From the NCBI RefSeq assembly GCF_032930845.1, contig NZ_CP136758.1:1813001-1877000 (forward strand): 64,000 nt of DNA, in the 5' to 3' direction. The notes below the pieces were generated by a model, which saw only the letters and a program-made list of their open reading frames with translations, made no database searches and was not told the origin of the DNA. Positions 26,478 through 34,535 of this stretch are shown in pieces. Source of the stretch: Parvularcula sp. LCG005 (lineage in GTDB: Bacteria > Pseudomonadota > Alphaproteobacteria > Caulobacterales > Parvularculaceae). The translations under genes and the position numbers were made by a program. How positions within the stretch are numbered: position 1 is the stretch's first letter; every line of letters begins with the position of its first letter.

Positions 26478-27073
26478 CGCGTCGTCTCCGCCTTGATGAG
26501 CGGCGCCTTGGGCGCTCGAGCTTCGTCTGCCGTGATGGGATAGAAATCCTCGAGCCAGAGCCGCAAGGCTTCGAAACGCCAGTCAGCGGCGTAGAGCGCT
26601 GGCTCCGAGGAGACCCGCTCGGGGCCCAGATAGGTGTGAAGCTCGCCGCGGATTTCGGAATAGAGCGTCAGCGGATCGACATAGATCTCCGCCGGATAGA
26701 AGACCGTCGCCGTCTTGGTGGCGATCAGCCGCCGTTCGGTCTCCATCAGCGCCGACTCGATCTCGCCATGGGTCGAGGGGTGCGCGAGGCGGAGAATGTT
26801 CTCTCTAAAGTAGGAGAGATTATGGGGGTGCCGGTTGAGGAACAGCCCGGCCACGTCGCGGGTGACCTGTTCAAGATATTCAGGGGACGGTGCACGGGCG
26901 CTGAGCGCCGTATCGGACAGCAGCGTCGGCGTCAGGATGACATGCCGATCGCGCGTCGCGATGAGATAGGTCTGAAGAAGACCGGTGACGCCGAGGAGCA
27001 GCGTGAAGACAGCCAGGACGTTCCGTTGGCGGAGGGCCGTCTTGAGGCGGGTATAGGAGACGTTCGTGTCCAT
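26474..27073 (-). CDS. traE: F-type conjugation protein TraE
   Basis: 199 residues from the ATG at 27071-27073. Basic N-terminus, one membrane segment (NVLAVFTLLLGVTGLLQTYLI, about residues 18-38) and a periplasmic domain including TPTLLSDTALS and YLEQVTRDVAGLFLNRHPHN. This is the VirB8-like inner-membrane component of F-type secretion systems. Two bases separate it from traL and 4 bp overlap traK. The longer open frame upstream overlaps traL and is not used. Confidence 0.85.
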   Translation of the reverse strand: MDTNVSYTRLKTALRQRNVLAVFTLLLGVTGLLQTYLIATRDRHVILTPTLLSDTALSARAPSPEYLEQVTRDVAGLFLNRHPHNLSYFRENILRLAHPSTHGEIESALMETERRLIATKTATVFYPAEIYVDPLTLYSEIRGELHTYLGPERVSSEPALYAADWRFEALRLWLEDFYPITADEARAPKAPLIKAETTR

Positions 27074-27075
27074 GG

Positions 27076-27369
27076 TCAGCCCGCCAGGTCCCGCTTGTAG
27101 GAGGACAAGGTTCGCTTGAAGGCGAAGAGGCTTGAGGGCAGCACCCAATAGGCGGCGTATCGTAAGAGGTTGAGGCTCTCGCCCTTCTTGAACTTCTTAA
27201 GCGCCCAGACACCGACAAAGCCGGCCAGGATCCCTTCGACGAAGCGCGACAGGACGATCCCGAGCATGAAGCCGCCGATCAGGACAATAAATTCGTCGAT
27301 CGTCCAGAAGGCGAGCTTTTCGGGCTCATCAAGGGTCGCCGGAATACGGGTTCTGTCCGTCTGCGCCAT
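27076..27369 (-). CDS. traL: F-type conjugation protein TraL
   Basis: 97 residues from the ATG at 27367-27369. TraL features: IPATLDEPEKLAFWTIDEF, hydrophobic stretches ILIGGF-like (FIVLIGGFMLGIVLS) and GILAGFVGVWAL, then basic FKKGESLNLLRYAAYWVLPSS. VirB3-like inner-membrane protein of the pilus assembly machine. The order traA-traL-traE-traK is that of the F plasmid. Confidence 0.88.
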   Translation of the reverse strand: MAQTDRTRIPATLDEPEKLAFWTIDEFIVLIGGFMLGIVLSRFVEGILAGFVGVWALKKFKKGESLNLLRYAAYWVLPSSLFAFKRTLSSYKRDLAG

Positions 27370-27496
27370 GGTACTTGCTGCCGGATGCGGGACTTCGGAT
27401 CGAGCACGCCCCCTCTGCCATCTGGCCCGGAGCCCTCTTTGCTTTCCGAGATGAAGCGTCCGATCTCGCTCCTTTGGTTCTAGGGTTGATGAAGGA

Positions 27497-27823
27497 TCAG
27501 ATGAGCGCGGTGACCGAGGACTGGACGATCGGTCCACCGATCCCGGCCGAAACGCCGACGGCGATGGGCACGCCGACATGGCCGAGCGACCAGCCGCTCG
27601 TCGCCATACGGACGATGCCGTAACCGAGGGATACAAGGGCGGCGAGCTTGCCGGCCGAGCCGTTGATATAACCGGTGATGGTCGTGACCGCCGTGTCAAA
27701 GGTGGTATCGGCACCGGCAAGAGCCGGTGCCGCCATCACCGCGGCGGCGGCGACCAGCAGCGCGCCGGCGACGACGGTCTGGGCCGCCCTCTCCGTATGC
27801 TGATGGGAGACGAAAGACTGCAT
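27497..27823 (-). CDS. traA: TraA-like pilin precursor
   Basis: 108 residues from the ATG at 27821-27823. Long leader (MQSFVSHQHTERAAQTVVAG, then LLVAAAAVMAAPALA) with cleavage likely near residue 37, then a short mature protein with two hydrophobic helices separated by a small polar loop (YINGSAGKLAALVSLGYGIV ... GHVGVPIAVGVSAGIGGPIV). Size and position before traL fit the F-type pilin. First gene of the remnant tra operon. Confidence 0.75.
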   Translation of the reverse strand: MQSFVSHQHTERAAQTVVAGALLVAAAAVMAAPALAGADTTFDTAVTTITGYINGSAGKLAALVSLGYGIVRMATSGWSLGHVGVPIAVGVSAGIGGPIVQSSVTALI

Positions 27824-28160
27824 GGATGGGTTTCCTTCTGATGACGCCGGAACCGTTCCGGCCCACTCATCAAGAAACAGAATTCCCAGCCGATCAAACT
27901 GTTTGTCTACGGAATATATGGCTTGAACGGCCACGATCTGGCCGTCTGGGCAAGGCGTTCACGTAAACCGGGCCGCCAAAATGGGACCACACGCTGAACG
28001 CGAAAATCCGCGTCGTTTTCGGCGTTTCGTCTTGCCGCCACGGCAAGACCCTTTCGCTCAGCGAAAGGCGCTGGCCTCCATCGCCTCATCACAAATCATT
28101 ACAGAGCCGTCGGCGTGCGGAACGGCACAAGCTGCGCTAGGATATGGCCGGGTACGCGAC
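27824..28160. other. Divergent intergenic region of the tra remnant
   Basis: 337 bp between traA and a divergent hypothetical gene; should contain both promoters. It has an AT-richer stretch (about 27885-27925). An open frame runs through part of it on the plus strand but shows no protein-like pattern. I see no clear -10/-35 pair. Confidence 0.4.
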
Positions 28161-28607
28161 ATGAGAGAAAGAATCGCGGCCTATGGAAACGTCCAGACTG
28201 GAAAGGGCATCGCGCCCATGGAGACCCATCAGATCCGCCTGTCCGCCGACGGGGACTTTCAGTCCTGTCTTCAGGCGGTGCGGCGGCGGGCCTGCAGCCT
28301 CGGAGTCTCGACGGGAAAGATCACGGACATCGTGCGAGCAGCGCTTTTGAGCGCGTCGGGGCCCGAGCTGATCCGCTTCGGGGAGCGGCATGACTGCACC
28401 TCTCTGACCGCGCCAGCTCGGGCCCCAAAAGCGGCATCTGGCGAAGTCTCTGGACCGTCGGCCATGAAGCTCAAGCAGCTCCTGGGCGAACTCATCGGCG
28501 AAGCGCCGTTTGACGCATCCCTCCGGGTCGTCGTTCATGCGAGCGTCCGCCTGCTGGCCGAACGCGACGATGACGCCTTCCGATCTGCCTTCACGCGCAA
28601 AACCTGA
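28161..28607 (+). CDS. Hypothetical protein of the element
   Basis: 148 residues if started at the ATG 28161; an ATG at 28218 (METHQIRLSADGDFQ) is also possible. Features: QSCLQAVRRRACSLGVSTGKITDIVRAALL, which could be a small helix-turn-helix or RHH-like part, and a C-terminal helix MKLKQLLGELIGEAPF. Function unknown. Divergent from the tra remnant and upstream of xre, so a regulatory role is possible. Confidence 0.5.
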   Translation: MRERIAAYGNVQTGKGIAPMETHQIRLSADGDFQSCLQAVRRRACSLGVSTGKITDIVRAALLSASGPELIRFGERHDCTSLTAPARAPKAASGEVSGPSAMKLKQLLGELIGEAPFDASLRVVVHASVRLLAERDDDAFRSAFTRKT

Positions 28608-28631
28608 TTCAGCGGACTTTGCTGATTCTAC

Positions 28632-28660
28632 TTGTCAAGAATTTATTTTCCCCAGATACT
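28632..28660 (+). promoter_or_regulatory. Sigma-70-like promoter of the xre gene
   Basis: TTGTCA (28632-28637), a 17-base spacer and GATACT (28655-28660), ending 23 bases before the xre ATG. The spacer is AT-rich, unlike the GC-rich surroundings. Confidence 0.6.
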
Positions 28661-28683
28661 TTGCGGCGAAGCAGGGTTAAGGG

Positions 28684-29142
28684 ATGGAAGGACCAGCCGA
28701 TATTTGCCCGAGCGCAGCGCGCATTGCCCAGAGACTGGGAAACAGACTTCTCATGGCGCGCCTTCGCCGCGGGCTCTCGCAAACCCATCTGGCCGAGATG
28801 GTCGGGATCGGTTCTGGGTCCACCATTGCCAAGTTCGAAGCTGGCAAACGTCCCCCGTCTCTTCCCACACTGATCAAGCTCGCGGCCGCGCTCGAGATCG
28901 AGACCCATGCGCTCCTTGACGGGCTCGACGACCGACAGCTTCCACCCGAAGACCCCTCTCCTCTCGACGGCGCGATCGTGCTGGAACTCATCCGTAGGCG
29001 CGCGGTCACCCTCGAGAGCCCTCACATTCGAAAGGTCGTCTACAGCAATCTCGACAAGCTCGATGACCATACGCTTCGACGTCTCCTAGAAGATCTAGCG
29101 GGCGGTGGGCCTGGATCGAACGATGGCAGCCACGCCGCCTAG
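28684..29142 (+). CDS. Xre-family transcriptional regulator
   Basis: 152 residues. HTH_XRE domain at about 20-75: MARLRRGLSQTHLAEMVGIG then IAKFEAGKRPPSLPTLIKLA, the usual helix-turn-helix plus 'E.G.R.P' signature. The C-terminal half (about 85-140) has no recognised domain. Probably controls the element's integrase or transfer genes, or itself. Ends 4 bp inside the convergent small gene. Confidence 0.85.
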   Translation: MEGPADICPSAARIAQRLGNRLLMARLRRGLSQTHLAEMVGIGSGSTIAKFEAGKRPPSLPTLIKLAAALEIETHALLDGLDDRQLPPEDPSPLDGAIVLELIRRRAVTLESPHIRKVVYSNLDKLDDHTLRRLLEDLAGGGPGSNDGSHAA

Positions 29143-29396
29143 GCCGACCCGTGGTCAGGGCATTGCGGACAGGGAGAAAGGTGCACACGCCTTTTCGCGA
29201 CCTTGCGCTTGCCAACCTCGTCCCTCGAAAGGATCGCCACCTCAAAGTAGATCGGCGACCAATTATAGACCTTGCCGATCAGCCAGCAGGGCTCACCGGG
29301 GATCGGCTCCCGCGCGATCGGTGCCTGAAGGTCCCGATACTCTTGCGGCGTCGCTGGCTTGGAGGAGCGACGCATCGGAGGGGTCGGGTCCGGCAT
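29139..29396 (-). CDS. Small hypothetical protein
   Basis: 85 residues from the ATG at 29394-29396. Sequence MPDPTPPMRRSSKPATPQEY, then GEPCWLIGKVYNWSPIYFEVAILS, and a Cys pair near the end (SPCPQCPDH). It reads like a real protein in the second half. The open frame extends to 29621 but that part is not protein-like. Convergent with xre, 4-bp overlap. Confidence 0.45.
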   Translation of the reverse strand: MPDPTPPMRRSSKPATPQEYRDLQAPIAREPIPGEPCWLIGKVYNWSPIYFEVAILSRDEVGKRKVAKRRVHLSPCPQCPDHGSA

Positions 29397-29601
29397 GCCG
29401 GATCGGTCGTCGGGCACACCGGTCTCTCCCCGTGTTGAACAAAGGCCACTCGCGCTAAAATTGCGCTCATCCGTTGATAAAGCACGGACCAGACCGAACG
29501 GATTAGGGCGTTGGCATTTACCAAGCCGGTAGCCCGCGACGCGGCGGACCCGCCTCCGTAGGATCGTACGGCTTTCCTCGCTGCGTCCGCTCGACATCGC
29601 C

Positions 29602-29829
29602 ATGCCGCGCGAACCCGACAATCTTGAGCGCCTCTACGAAGCCCGGCGCATTGCTGCCCACGTGGTCCGCTGTTGCGGCCCCGGCTATCGCGGCCTCTTC
29701 CAGCGCCTCGACCTTGAGATCGCTCAGCGCGAAGAGGAAGAGACCCGGCTCACGGCCTGCCTCAACGCGACGCGACCTCATCATCGAGCCGCTCGAAGAT
29801 CTCGGGCTAAAACGGGTGGGCGATCTTGA
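29602..29829 (+). CDS. Possible small hypothetical protein
   Basis: 75 residues. The first two thirds (NLERLYEARRIAAHVVRCCG, LFQRLDLEIAQREEEETRL) look like a helical protein; the end is low complexity and overlaps the integrase 3' end by 23 bp. No good ribosome site. The stretch 29397-29601 beside it shows nothing else. Confidence 0.35.
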   Translation: MPREPDNLERLYEARRIAAHVVRCCGPGYRGLFQRLDLEIAQREEEETRLTACLNATRPHHRAARRSRAKTGGRS

Positions 29830-31195
29830 GAAGCTCATCCCGCCGATAGGCGAGTGAACCGCCATCACCGTAAACCGGCCGGGTCGTCTTGCGCCCCATC
29901 AGGAGGCAACGCAGCCCATAGTCGATATTGGCCTCCTGCATCCGCTTCTCGAAGGCATGCCGGAACGAATAGATGACATGATCCGGGGTCGGAAAAAGAC
30001 CGCGGCGTCGAAATCCCTTCATCATATTGGCGGAGAAGAGCTCGCTCTTGTCCTGATAGCGGGGGAAGCCGCCCCGGCCACGCTTGGCCGCCTCCAACGC
30101 GACGCCGACCAGCGGAATTTCGCGAGCCGAGGTCAGGGTCTTGATCTCGCGGCTGGTCCGGGCCCGGATGGCGATGTGAGGGACAGCCGCCTCGATCACG
30201 ATATCCTCCGGCTGCAGATTGATGATCTCGCTCGGGCGACATCCCGTTTCGATCAGCATATAGGTGATGACCTGGAGGTCTAGATTGAGACCGAGCAGCG
30301 CACCTGGCTTCAGGATCCGGCTCCGGACCCAGTCATTCTCGAAGGGCGGCACTTCGGTCCGCGACTTGGCTTTGAAGTGGATGCCGCGGAATGGGTTCGG
30401 ACGCTCTTCCTCGCCGATATGCTTGAAATAGGACGTGTACAGCGTCCGGATATTCCCGATATGGCGGTTCGCCGTGTTCGGTGCCACGGGCTTGGCCTTG
30501 GGATCGGTGGGCTTCACCTGGGCCGACCACCAGCGCTGATAATCGAGGGCGTGGTCTCTCGTGATCTCGGTGAGGACGAGATCGCCGACCTGGTCGATGA
30601 AATAGCCGATCGAGGTGCGCTTGGTCTTCTCCCAGCTGTAGCGCTGGCGGGGGGACTTGTAGAGGGTGTCGTTGAAGGCGATCTCACGCAGATAGATCTC
30701 GAACGCATCGGAGACCCTGACCGGCGGCTGCGGCGCACCGCCCAGAAGCGCCTCGGCTTCCCGCGGCGCGATGTCATCGCTGTGGCTCCGCTCCCGGACG
30801 GCGAGCAGCCGCTCGACGAGGTCGTCGAGGTCGGGGGTCGCAGCGAGGCGGTCGACCGTCCGGTAGGTGAAGCCCGCCGCCAGCGCCCGGGTCTGGGCAG
30901 CCTTATGCCGCTGACGCAGCGCCCCCAAGGCCTCGGCTCCGCCCTCCCCGGCAGCGGCCTGGGCCAGCCCTTGCCAATAGGCATCGTCGGCCTCGGCCAG
31001 ATGGTCACGGCGCAGGCGAGCCACTTCCAGAGAGTCCGTCCCCAGACTTTCTCTGATTGTGCCGCGGGTATCGAGATGGGCAAAACGGGTCGGGACGCGG
31101 CGGCAATACCACCATCTCCGGCCGCGTGATTTGAGGTAGCGATCGGCGTCGGACCGGCTCACCATGAGCAGCGGTGTAGCACGTTTTGTGGACAT
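29807..31195 (-). CDS. int: Tyrosine-type site-specific integrase
   Basis: About 462 residues from the ATG at 31193-31195; ATG at 31165 is an alternative. N-terminal DUF6538-like region (DADRYLKSRGRRWWYCRRVP), a core-binding domain (about 150-270) and a C-terminal catalytic domain with the first Arg in ETGCRPSEIINLQPEDI, the second Arg in YSFRHAFEKRM (Tyr replaces the usual first His of HxxR) and the nucleophile Tyr in RPVYGDGGS. Lies about 100 bp from the 3' end of tRNA-Asp and points away from it, the standard arrangement for an element integrated at a tRNA gene. The frame is intact. Confidence 0.9.
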   Translation of the reverse strand: MSTKRATPLLMVSRSDADRYLKSRGRRWWYCRRVPTRFAHLDTRGTIRESLGTDSLEVARLRRDHLAEADDAYWQGLAQAAAGEGGAEALGALRQRHKAAQTRALAAGFTYRTVDRLAATPDLDDLVERLLAVRERSHSDDIAPREAEALLGGAPQPPVRVSDAFEIYLREIAFNDTLYKSPRQRYSWEKTKRTSIGYFIDQVGDLVLTEITRDHALDYQRWWSAQVKPTDPKAKPVAPNTANRHIGNIRTLYTSYFKHIGEEERPNPFRGIHFKAKSRTEVPPFENDWVRSRILKPGALLGLNLDLQVITYMLIETGCRPSEIINLQPEDIVIEAAVPHIAIRARTSREIKTLTSAREIPLVGVALEAAKRGRGGFPRYQDKSELFSANMMKGFRRRGLFPTPDHVIYSFRHAFEKRMQEANIDYGLRCLLMGRKTTRPVYGDGGSLAYRRDELLKIAHPF

Positions 31196-31296
31196 TTTGT
31201 AGCACGATTTCCCCGGTTGGGGCGCGCCACTCACACGAAGCAAACGAGAAAACCGTTTGTTTCCAATACTTTGGCCAATTTCTGATGAGCAGAAAA

Positions 31297-31373
31297 TGGC
31301 GCGAGTGACGGGGCTCGAACCCGCGACCTCCGGCGTGACAGGCCGGCACTCTAACCAGCTGAGCTACACCCGC
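31297..31373 (-). tRNA. tRNA-Asp (GTC)
   Basis: On the minus strand: acceptor stem GCGGGTG/CACTCGC with one G-T pair, D-arm GCTCAGCTGGTTAGAGT, anticodon stem CCGGC/GCCGG with loop CTGTCAC (anticodon GTC), T-arm GCGGGTTCGAGCCCCG-like, discriminator G and an encoded CCA. 77 bases. The 3' end faces the integrase, so it is the probable attachment site. It appears complete, as expected when integration restores the gene. Confidence 0.95.
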
Positions 31374-31482
31374 GCATTTTTCCGAAACGCTGCAAGCAAC
31401 GTTGCGAGACGCGCCGATTAGGCGACTGGGCGGAGGCCGTCAAGCAAAACGTGTCGAATTATTTGCGCAATGTTTTCCCCAA

Positions 31483-31758
31483 TCACGCCCGTCGCCACTC
31501 GCTCAGGGCAATCAGGGTGAGGGTCGGTACAAAGCCATCAATCTGATGGGTCGGGTCGATCATTTCCCAGAGCTGGAAAAGTCCTTTCCAGCCGAACATC
31601 AGGACAGCGGCAACTGTGAGCAGCATGTTTGTGACAACACCAAAGCCAAACAGCCGCCCGATTGTGCCATCAACAATATCAAGAATGAGGGAGATCACCA
31701 GTTTGACCTGCAGGACGCGGCGATCCCGCACCGACAAGTCTTTCTTTTTCGCACTCAT
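31483..31758 (-). CDS. Small membrane protein
   Basis: 91 residues with a basic N-terminus and two hydrophobic segments (VKLVISLILDIVDGTIGRLF and VVTNMLLTVAAVLMFGWKG). Unknown function. The start overlaps the stop of the upstream hydrolase (ATGA), so the two are co-translated. Confidence 0.65.
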   Translation of the reverse strand: MSAKKKDLSVRDRRVLQVKLVISLILDIVDGTIGRLFGFGVVTNMLLTVAAVLMFGWKGLFQLWEMIDPTHQIDGFVPTLTLIALSEWRRA

Positions 31759-32693
31759 CGTTCCGCTGCCCCTTCCGCCCCAGTTAGAAACGCGAGGACC
31801 TCGGCCAGGAACCGGTCCGGCATTTCATGGTGGAGCCAGTGCCCTGCCCCTTCATAGATCGACAGCTGTGCATTCGGGAAGGCAGAAACCCGCTGGTGGG
31901 CATCGACCGACACGGGCGATCCCTCCCCCAGAATGATGGCCGCGGGACAGGTCACGGCCGCAAAAATCTGCGCGTAATCTTCCGGTGCTTCCGGTCGGAA
32001 ACCGCCAAACGACAGAAGCGGATCATACTTCCAGACAAAGCCGCCATCGACCGGTCGCAGACCGTGGTGCGTCAGGTGCCGCAAATGGTCATCCGCCAGT
32101 TTCGGATGAACCCGGCGCATGGGAAGCAGCGCCTTCTCGACGGACGGATAGATCCGTCGCTCATCAACGAGGCCGCTGACCCGCCGGTCCAGGGCGCGGC
32201 GCCAGCGATCAGTGGCCGGTCGTGCGGTGATGGCTGCGTACATCTGGGCAGAGAGGCCTAACGCCTCGACGGAGACGACGCGCTCCACCTCCTCAGGATA
32301 AAGAGCCGCGAACCGCAGCGCGATGTTACCGCCGAGGGAGTGGCCGATGATGAGCAAGGGAGCCTTGATGCCGCCAGCGCGAAGCGCGCGAACAAGGAGT
32401 ACGAAATCCGCGACAAATTCCAGCGCCTCATAACCCCCGCCGCGGGACCAGTCGCTCTCGCCGTGGCCGCGCAGGTCCGGCGTGATGCAGCAGAACTGCG
32501 CTGCCAGCGTCGGGATTAGGCGGTCCCAGCTGCGCGCATGATCCTTCATGCCGTGTTGCAGGATCAGCGGCGGCTTCGTCTCATCGCCCCAGATATTGTA
32601 GCGAAGGGCCAGGCCCCGAATGTTGAGCTCACCGTTCCGAAGCGGAACATCCGGTGACAGTCTGTCCGTGCCGATGTCAGATGAAGGTTGCAT
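31755..32693 (-). CDS. Alpha/beta hydrolase
   Basis: 312 residues. Oxyanion region LILQHGMKDHARSWD, nucleophile elbow IIGHSLGGNIALRFA (Ser near 119), acid region TCPAAIILGEGSPV, and catalytic His in YEGAGHWLHHEMPDRF. Typical of soluble esterases or epoxide-hydrolase-like enzymes; substrate cannot be told. Operon with the small membrane protein downstream. Confidence 0.85.
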   Translation of the reverse strand: MQPSSDIGTDRLSPDVPLRNGELNIRGLALRYNIWGDETKPPLILQHGMKDHARSWDRLIPTLAAQFCCITPDLRGHGESDWSRGGGYEALEFVADFVLLVRALRAGGIKAPLLIIGHSLGGNIALRFAALYPEEVERVVSVEALGLSAQMYAAITARPATDRWRRALDRRVSGLVDERRIYPSVEKALLPMRRVHPKLADDHLRHLTHHGLRPVDGGFVWKYDPLLSFGGFRPEAPEDYAQIFAAVTCPAAIILGEGSPVSVDAHQRVSAFPNAQLSIYEGAGHWLHHEMPDRFLAEVLAFLTGAEGAAER

Positions 32694-33016
32694 CGGGGCC
32701 CTTTGCCAAAAAGCACATCAGACGGAAAGACGGCGCTGCGCGGCGTGACCCTGCCGCAACGGGTGAGGTAGAATCGGGCAGACCGGCAGCGTTCAGCCTT
32801 TACAGCTTGGCGTCGCACGATTATGCGCAGCATACCTTACTCGAGTCGTGTCTGTTGGCGCGTCCGTTTATTTGCGCATCCAGCGCGGCGATTCAGTTCA
32901 GGACATTTGTTTTTGTTCGGGATCGGCGCGCACTTTGCATTTGAAGTCAGCGTCCCGAATTGACGATTGCCGGAACCCTTAGCAGAAAATTGCCTGTGGA
33001 AGATAACAAAGCCTCT
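32694..33016. other. Divergent promoter region and helicase leader
   Basis: 323 bp between the hydrolase and rhlE starts. AT-richer toward rhlE (about 32860-33000). A long leader before a DEAD-box helicase gene would fit cold-responsive control, but I see no defined element. No gene. Confidence 0.35.
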
Positions 33017-34408
33017 ATGACGTTCGACGATCTCGGACTTGAACCGACCCTTCTTTCGGCCATCAAGGACGCAGGATACACGACGCCGACGCCCATTCAG
33101 GCTGCAGCCATTCCCGAGGCCCTGAAGGGCCGTGACGTCCTGGGCATTGCCCAGACCGGTACCGGCAAGACCGCTTCTTTCGTGCTGCCGATTATTCACC
33201 GGCTGGCCAAAGGCCGCGCCCGCGCGCGGATGCCGCGCTCGCTCATCCTTGCGCCGACACGCGAGCTGGCAGCCCAGGTCTCCGAAAATTTCGAGAAATA
33301 CGGCAAGAATCACAAGCTCAGCATGGCGCTCTTGATCGGCGGCGTGTCATTTGGCGATCAGGATGCCAAACTGATGCGCGGCGTTGATGTGCTGATCGCC
33401 ACGCCGGGCCGTCTGATCGACCAGCATGAGCGCGGCAAGCTGCTGCTCACGGGTCTTGAAGTGATGGTCGTCGATGAGGCGGACCGTATGCTGGATATGG
33501 GCTTCATCCCGGATATCGAGAAAATCTTCAAACTGACGCCGTTCACGCGTCAGACCCTGTTCTTTTCGGCCACCATGCCGCCTGAGATCCAGCGCATCAC
33601 GGACCAGTTCCTGTCCGCGCCAGTGCGTGTTGAGACCGAGCGCCAGTCGACGACGGCCAAGACGATCACCCAGCAGATCGTTCGCCTGCCCAAATCCGAC
33701 GACAAGCTGAAGCGCGCGGTGCTGCGCAAGCTGATCGACGAGGCAGAAGAGCTGAACAACGGCATCATCTTCTGTAACCGCAAGAAGAACGTCGATGTGC
33801 TGGCCACGTCCCTGCAGAAGCATGGTCACGGCGCCCGTCCGATTCACGGTGATCTGCCGCAGGCATTCCGGACAGAAACACTGCAGTCCTTTCGTGATGG
33901 CGATCTGAAACTGCTCGTGGCATCAGATGTTGCGGCGCGTGGCCTGGATATTCCTGAAGTCAGCCACGTCTTCAACTATTCCGTCCCGGTAAACGCTGAG
34001 GATTACGTTCACCGCATCGGTCGGACCGGTCGTGCAGGCCGCAAAGGTCGCACGATCATGCTCGTCACCCCCGACGACGCGAAACAGTTTGATGCCGTGC
34101 TGAAACTGACTGGCCTCGAATCGATCGAAGAGATCGATATGGGCGACTTCTTCGACAACGTCGACCTGACGGACAGCAAGCCTGCCCGTGGCCGAAAAAG
34201 CGCCGGCAGCAACCGACGCTCAAAGGTGGCAAGTTCATCCGACGACGGCGAAGTTCAAGCGCCAAAGACGTCGAGCGCTTCCAAATCGTCACCGTCTCGG
34301 CGGGATGATGATGATGACAACACGGGCTCTGCAGATAGAGGCCGCAAGGGCGGACGCGAACCGGTTTTCGGGTTCGGCGACCACGTTCCCGACTTTTTCG
34401 CCCCCTGA
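33017..34408 (+). CDS. rhlE: DEAD-box RNA helicase
   Basis: 463 residues from the ATG at 33017 (MTFDDLGLEPTLL); TTG and GTG codons upstream in frame are alternatives, and the ribosome site is poor. Motifs in order: Q-motif TPIQ, I AQTGTGKT, Ia PTRELAAQ, II DEAD, III SAT, then HGDLPQ, RGLDIPEV and HRIGRTGRAG. The C-terminal 80 residues are basic/acidic and low complexity (GRKSAGSNRRSK, SRRDDDDDN), typical of RhlE proteins that act on ribosome assembly and RNA decay. Confidence 0.92.
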   Translation: MTFDDLGLEPTLLSAIKDAGYTTPTPIQAAAIPEALKGRDVLGIAQTGTGKTASFVLPIIHRLAKGRARARMPRSLILAPTRELAAQVSENFEKYGKNHKLSMALLIGGVSFGDQDAKLMRGVDVLIATPGRLIDQHERGKLLLTGLEVMVVDEADRMLDMGFIPDIEKIFKLTPFTRQTLFFSATMPPEIQRITDQFLSAPVRVETERQSTTAKTITQQIVRLPKSDDKLKRAVLRKLIDEAEELNNGIIFCNRKKNVDVLATSLQKHGHGARPIHGDLPQAFRTETLQSFRDGDLKLLVASDVAARGLDIPEVSHVFNYSVPVNAEDYVHRIGRTGRAGRKGRTIMLVTPDDAKQFDAVLKLTGLESIEEIDMGDFFDNVDLTDSKPARGRKSAGSNRRSKVASSSDDGEVQAPKTSSASKSSPSRRDDDDDNTGSADRGRKGGREPVFGFGDHVPDFFAP

Positions 34409-34535
34409 CACACATCAATTCGGCCTTTTGTTCCAAACGGCAGCGAAAATAATTGTCCGTTGGCGTCGGATGAATTGCGGAACATCTGTCGAAGCAGGCG
34501 CGTTGGCTCAGTATCCTTAATTACGGAGCTGAACC

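Noticed and set aside
27981-28160. Upstream extension of the 28161 gene
   Set aside because: Arginine/proline-rich sequence with no protein pattern and no ribosome site; treated as intergenic.
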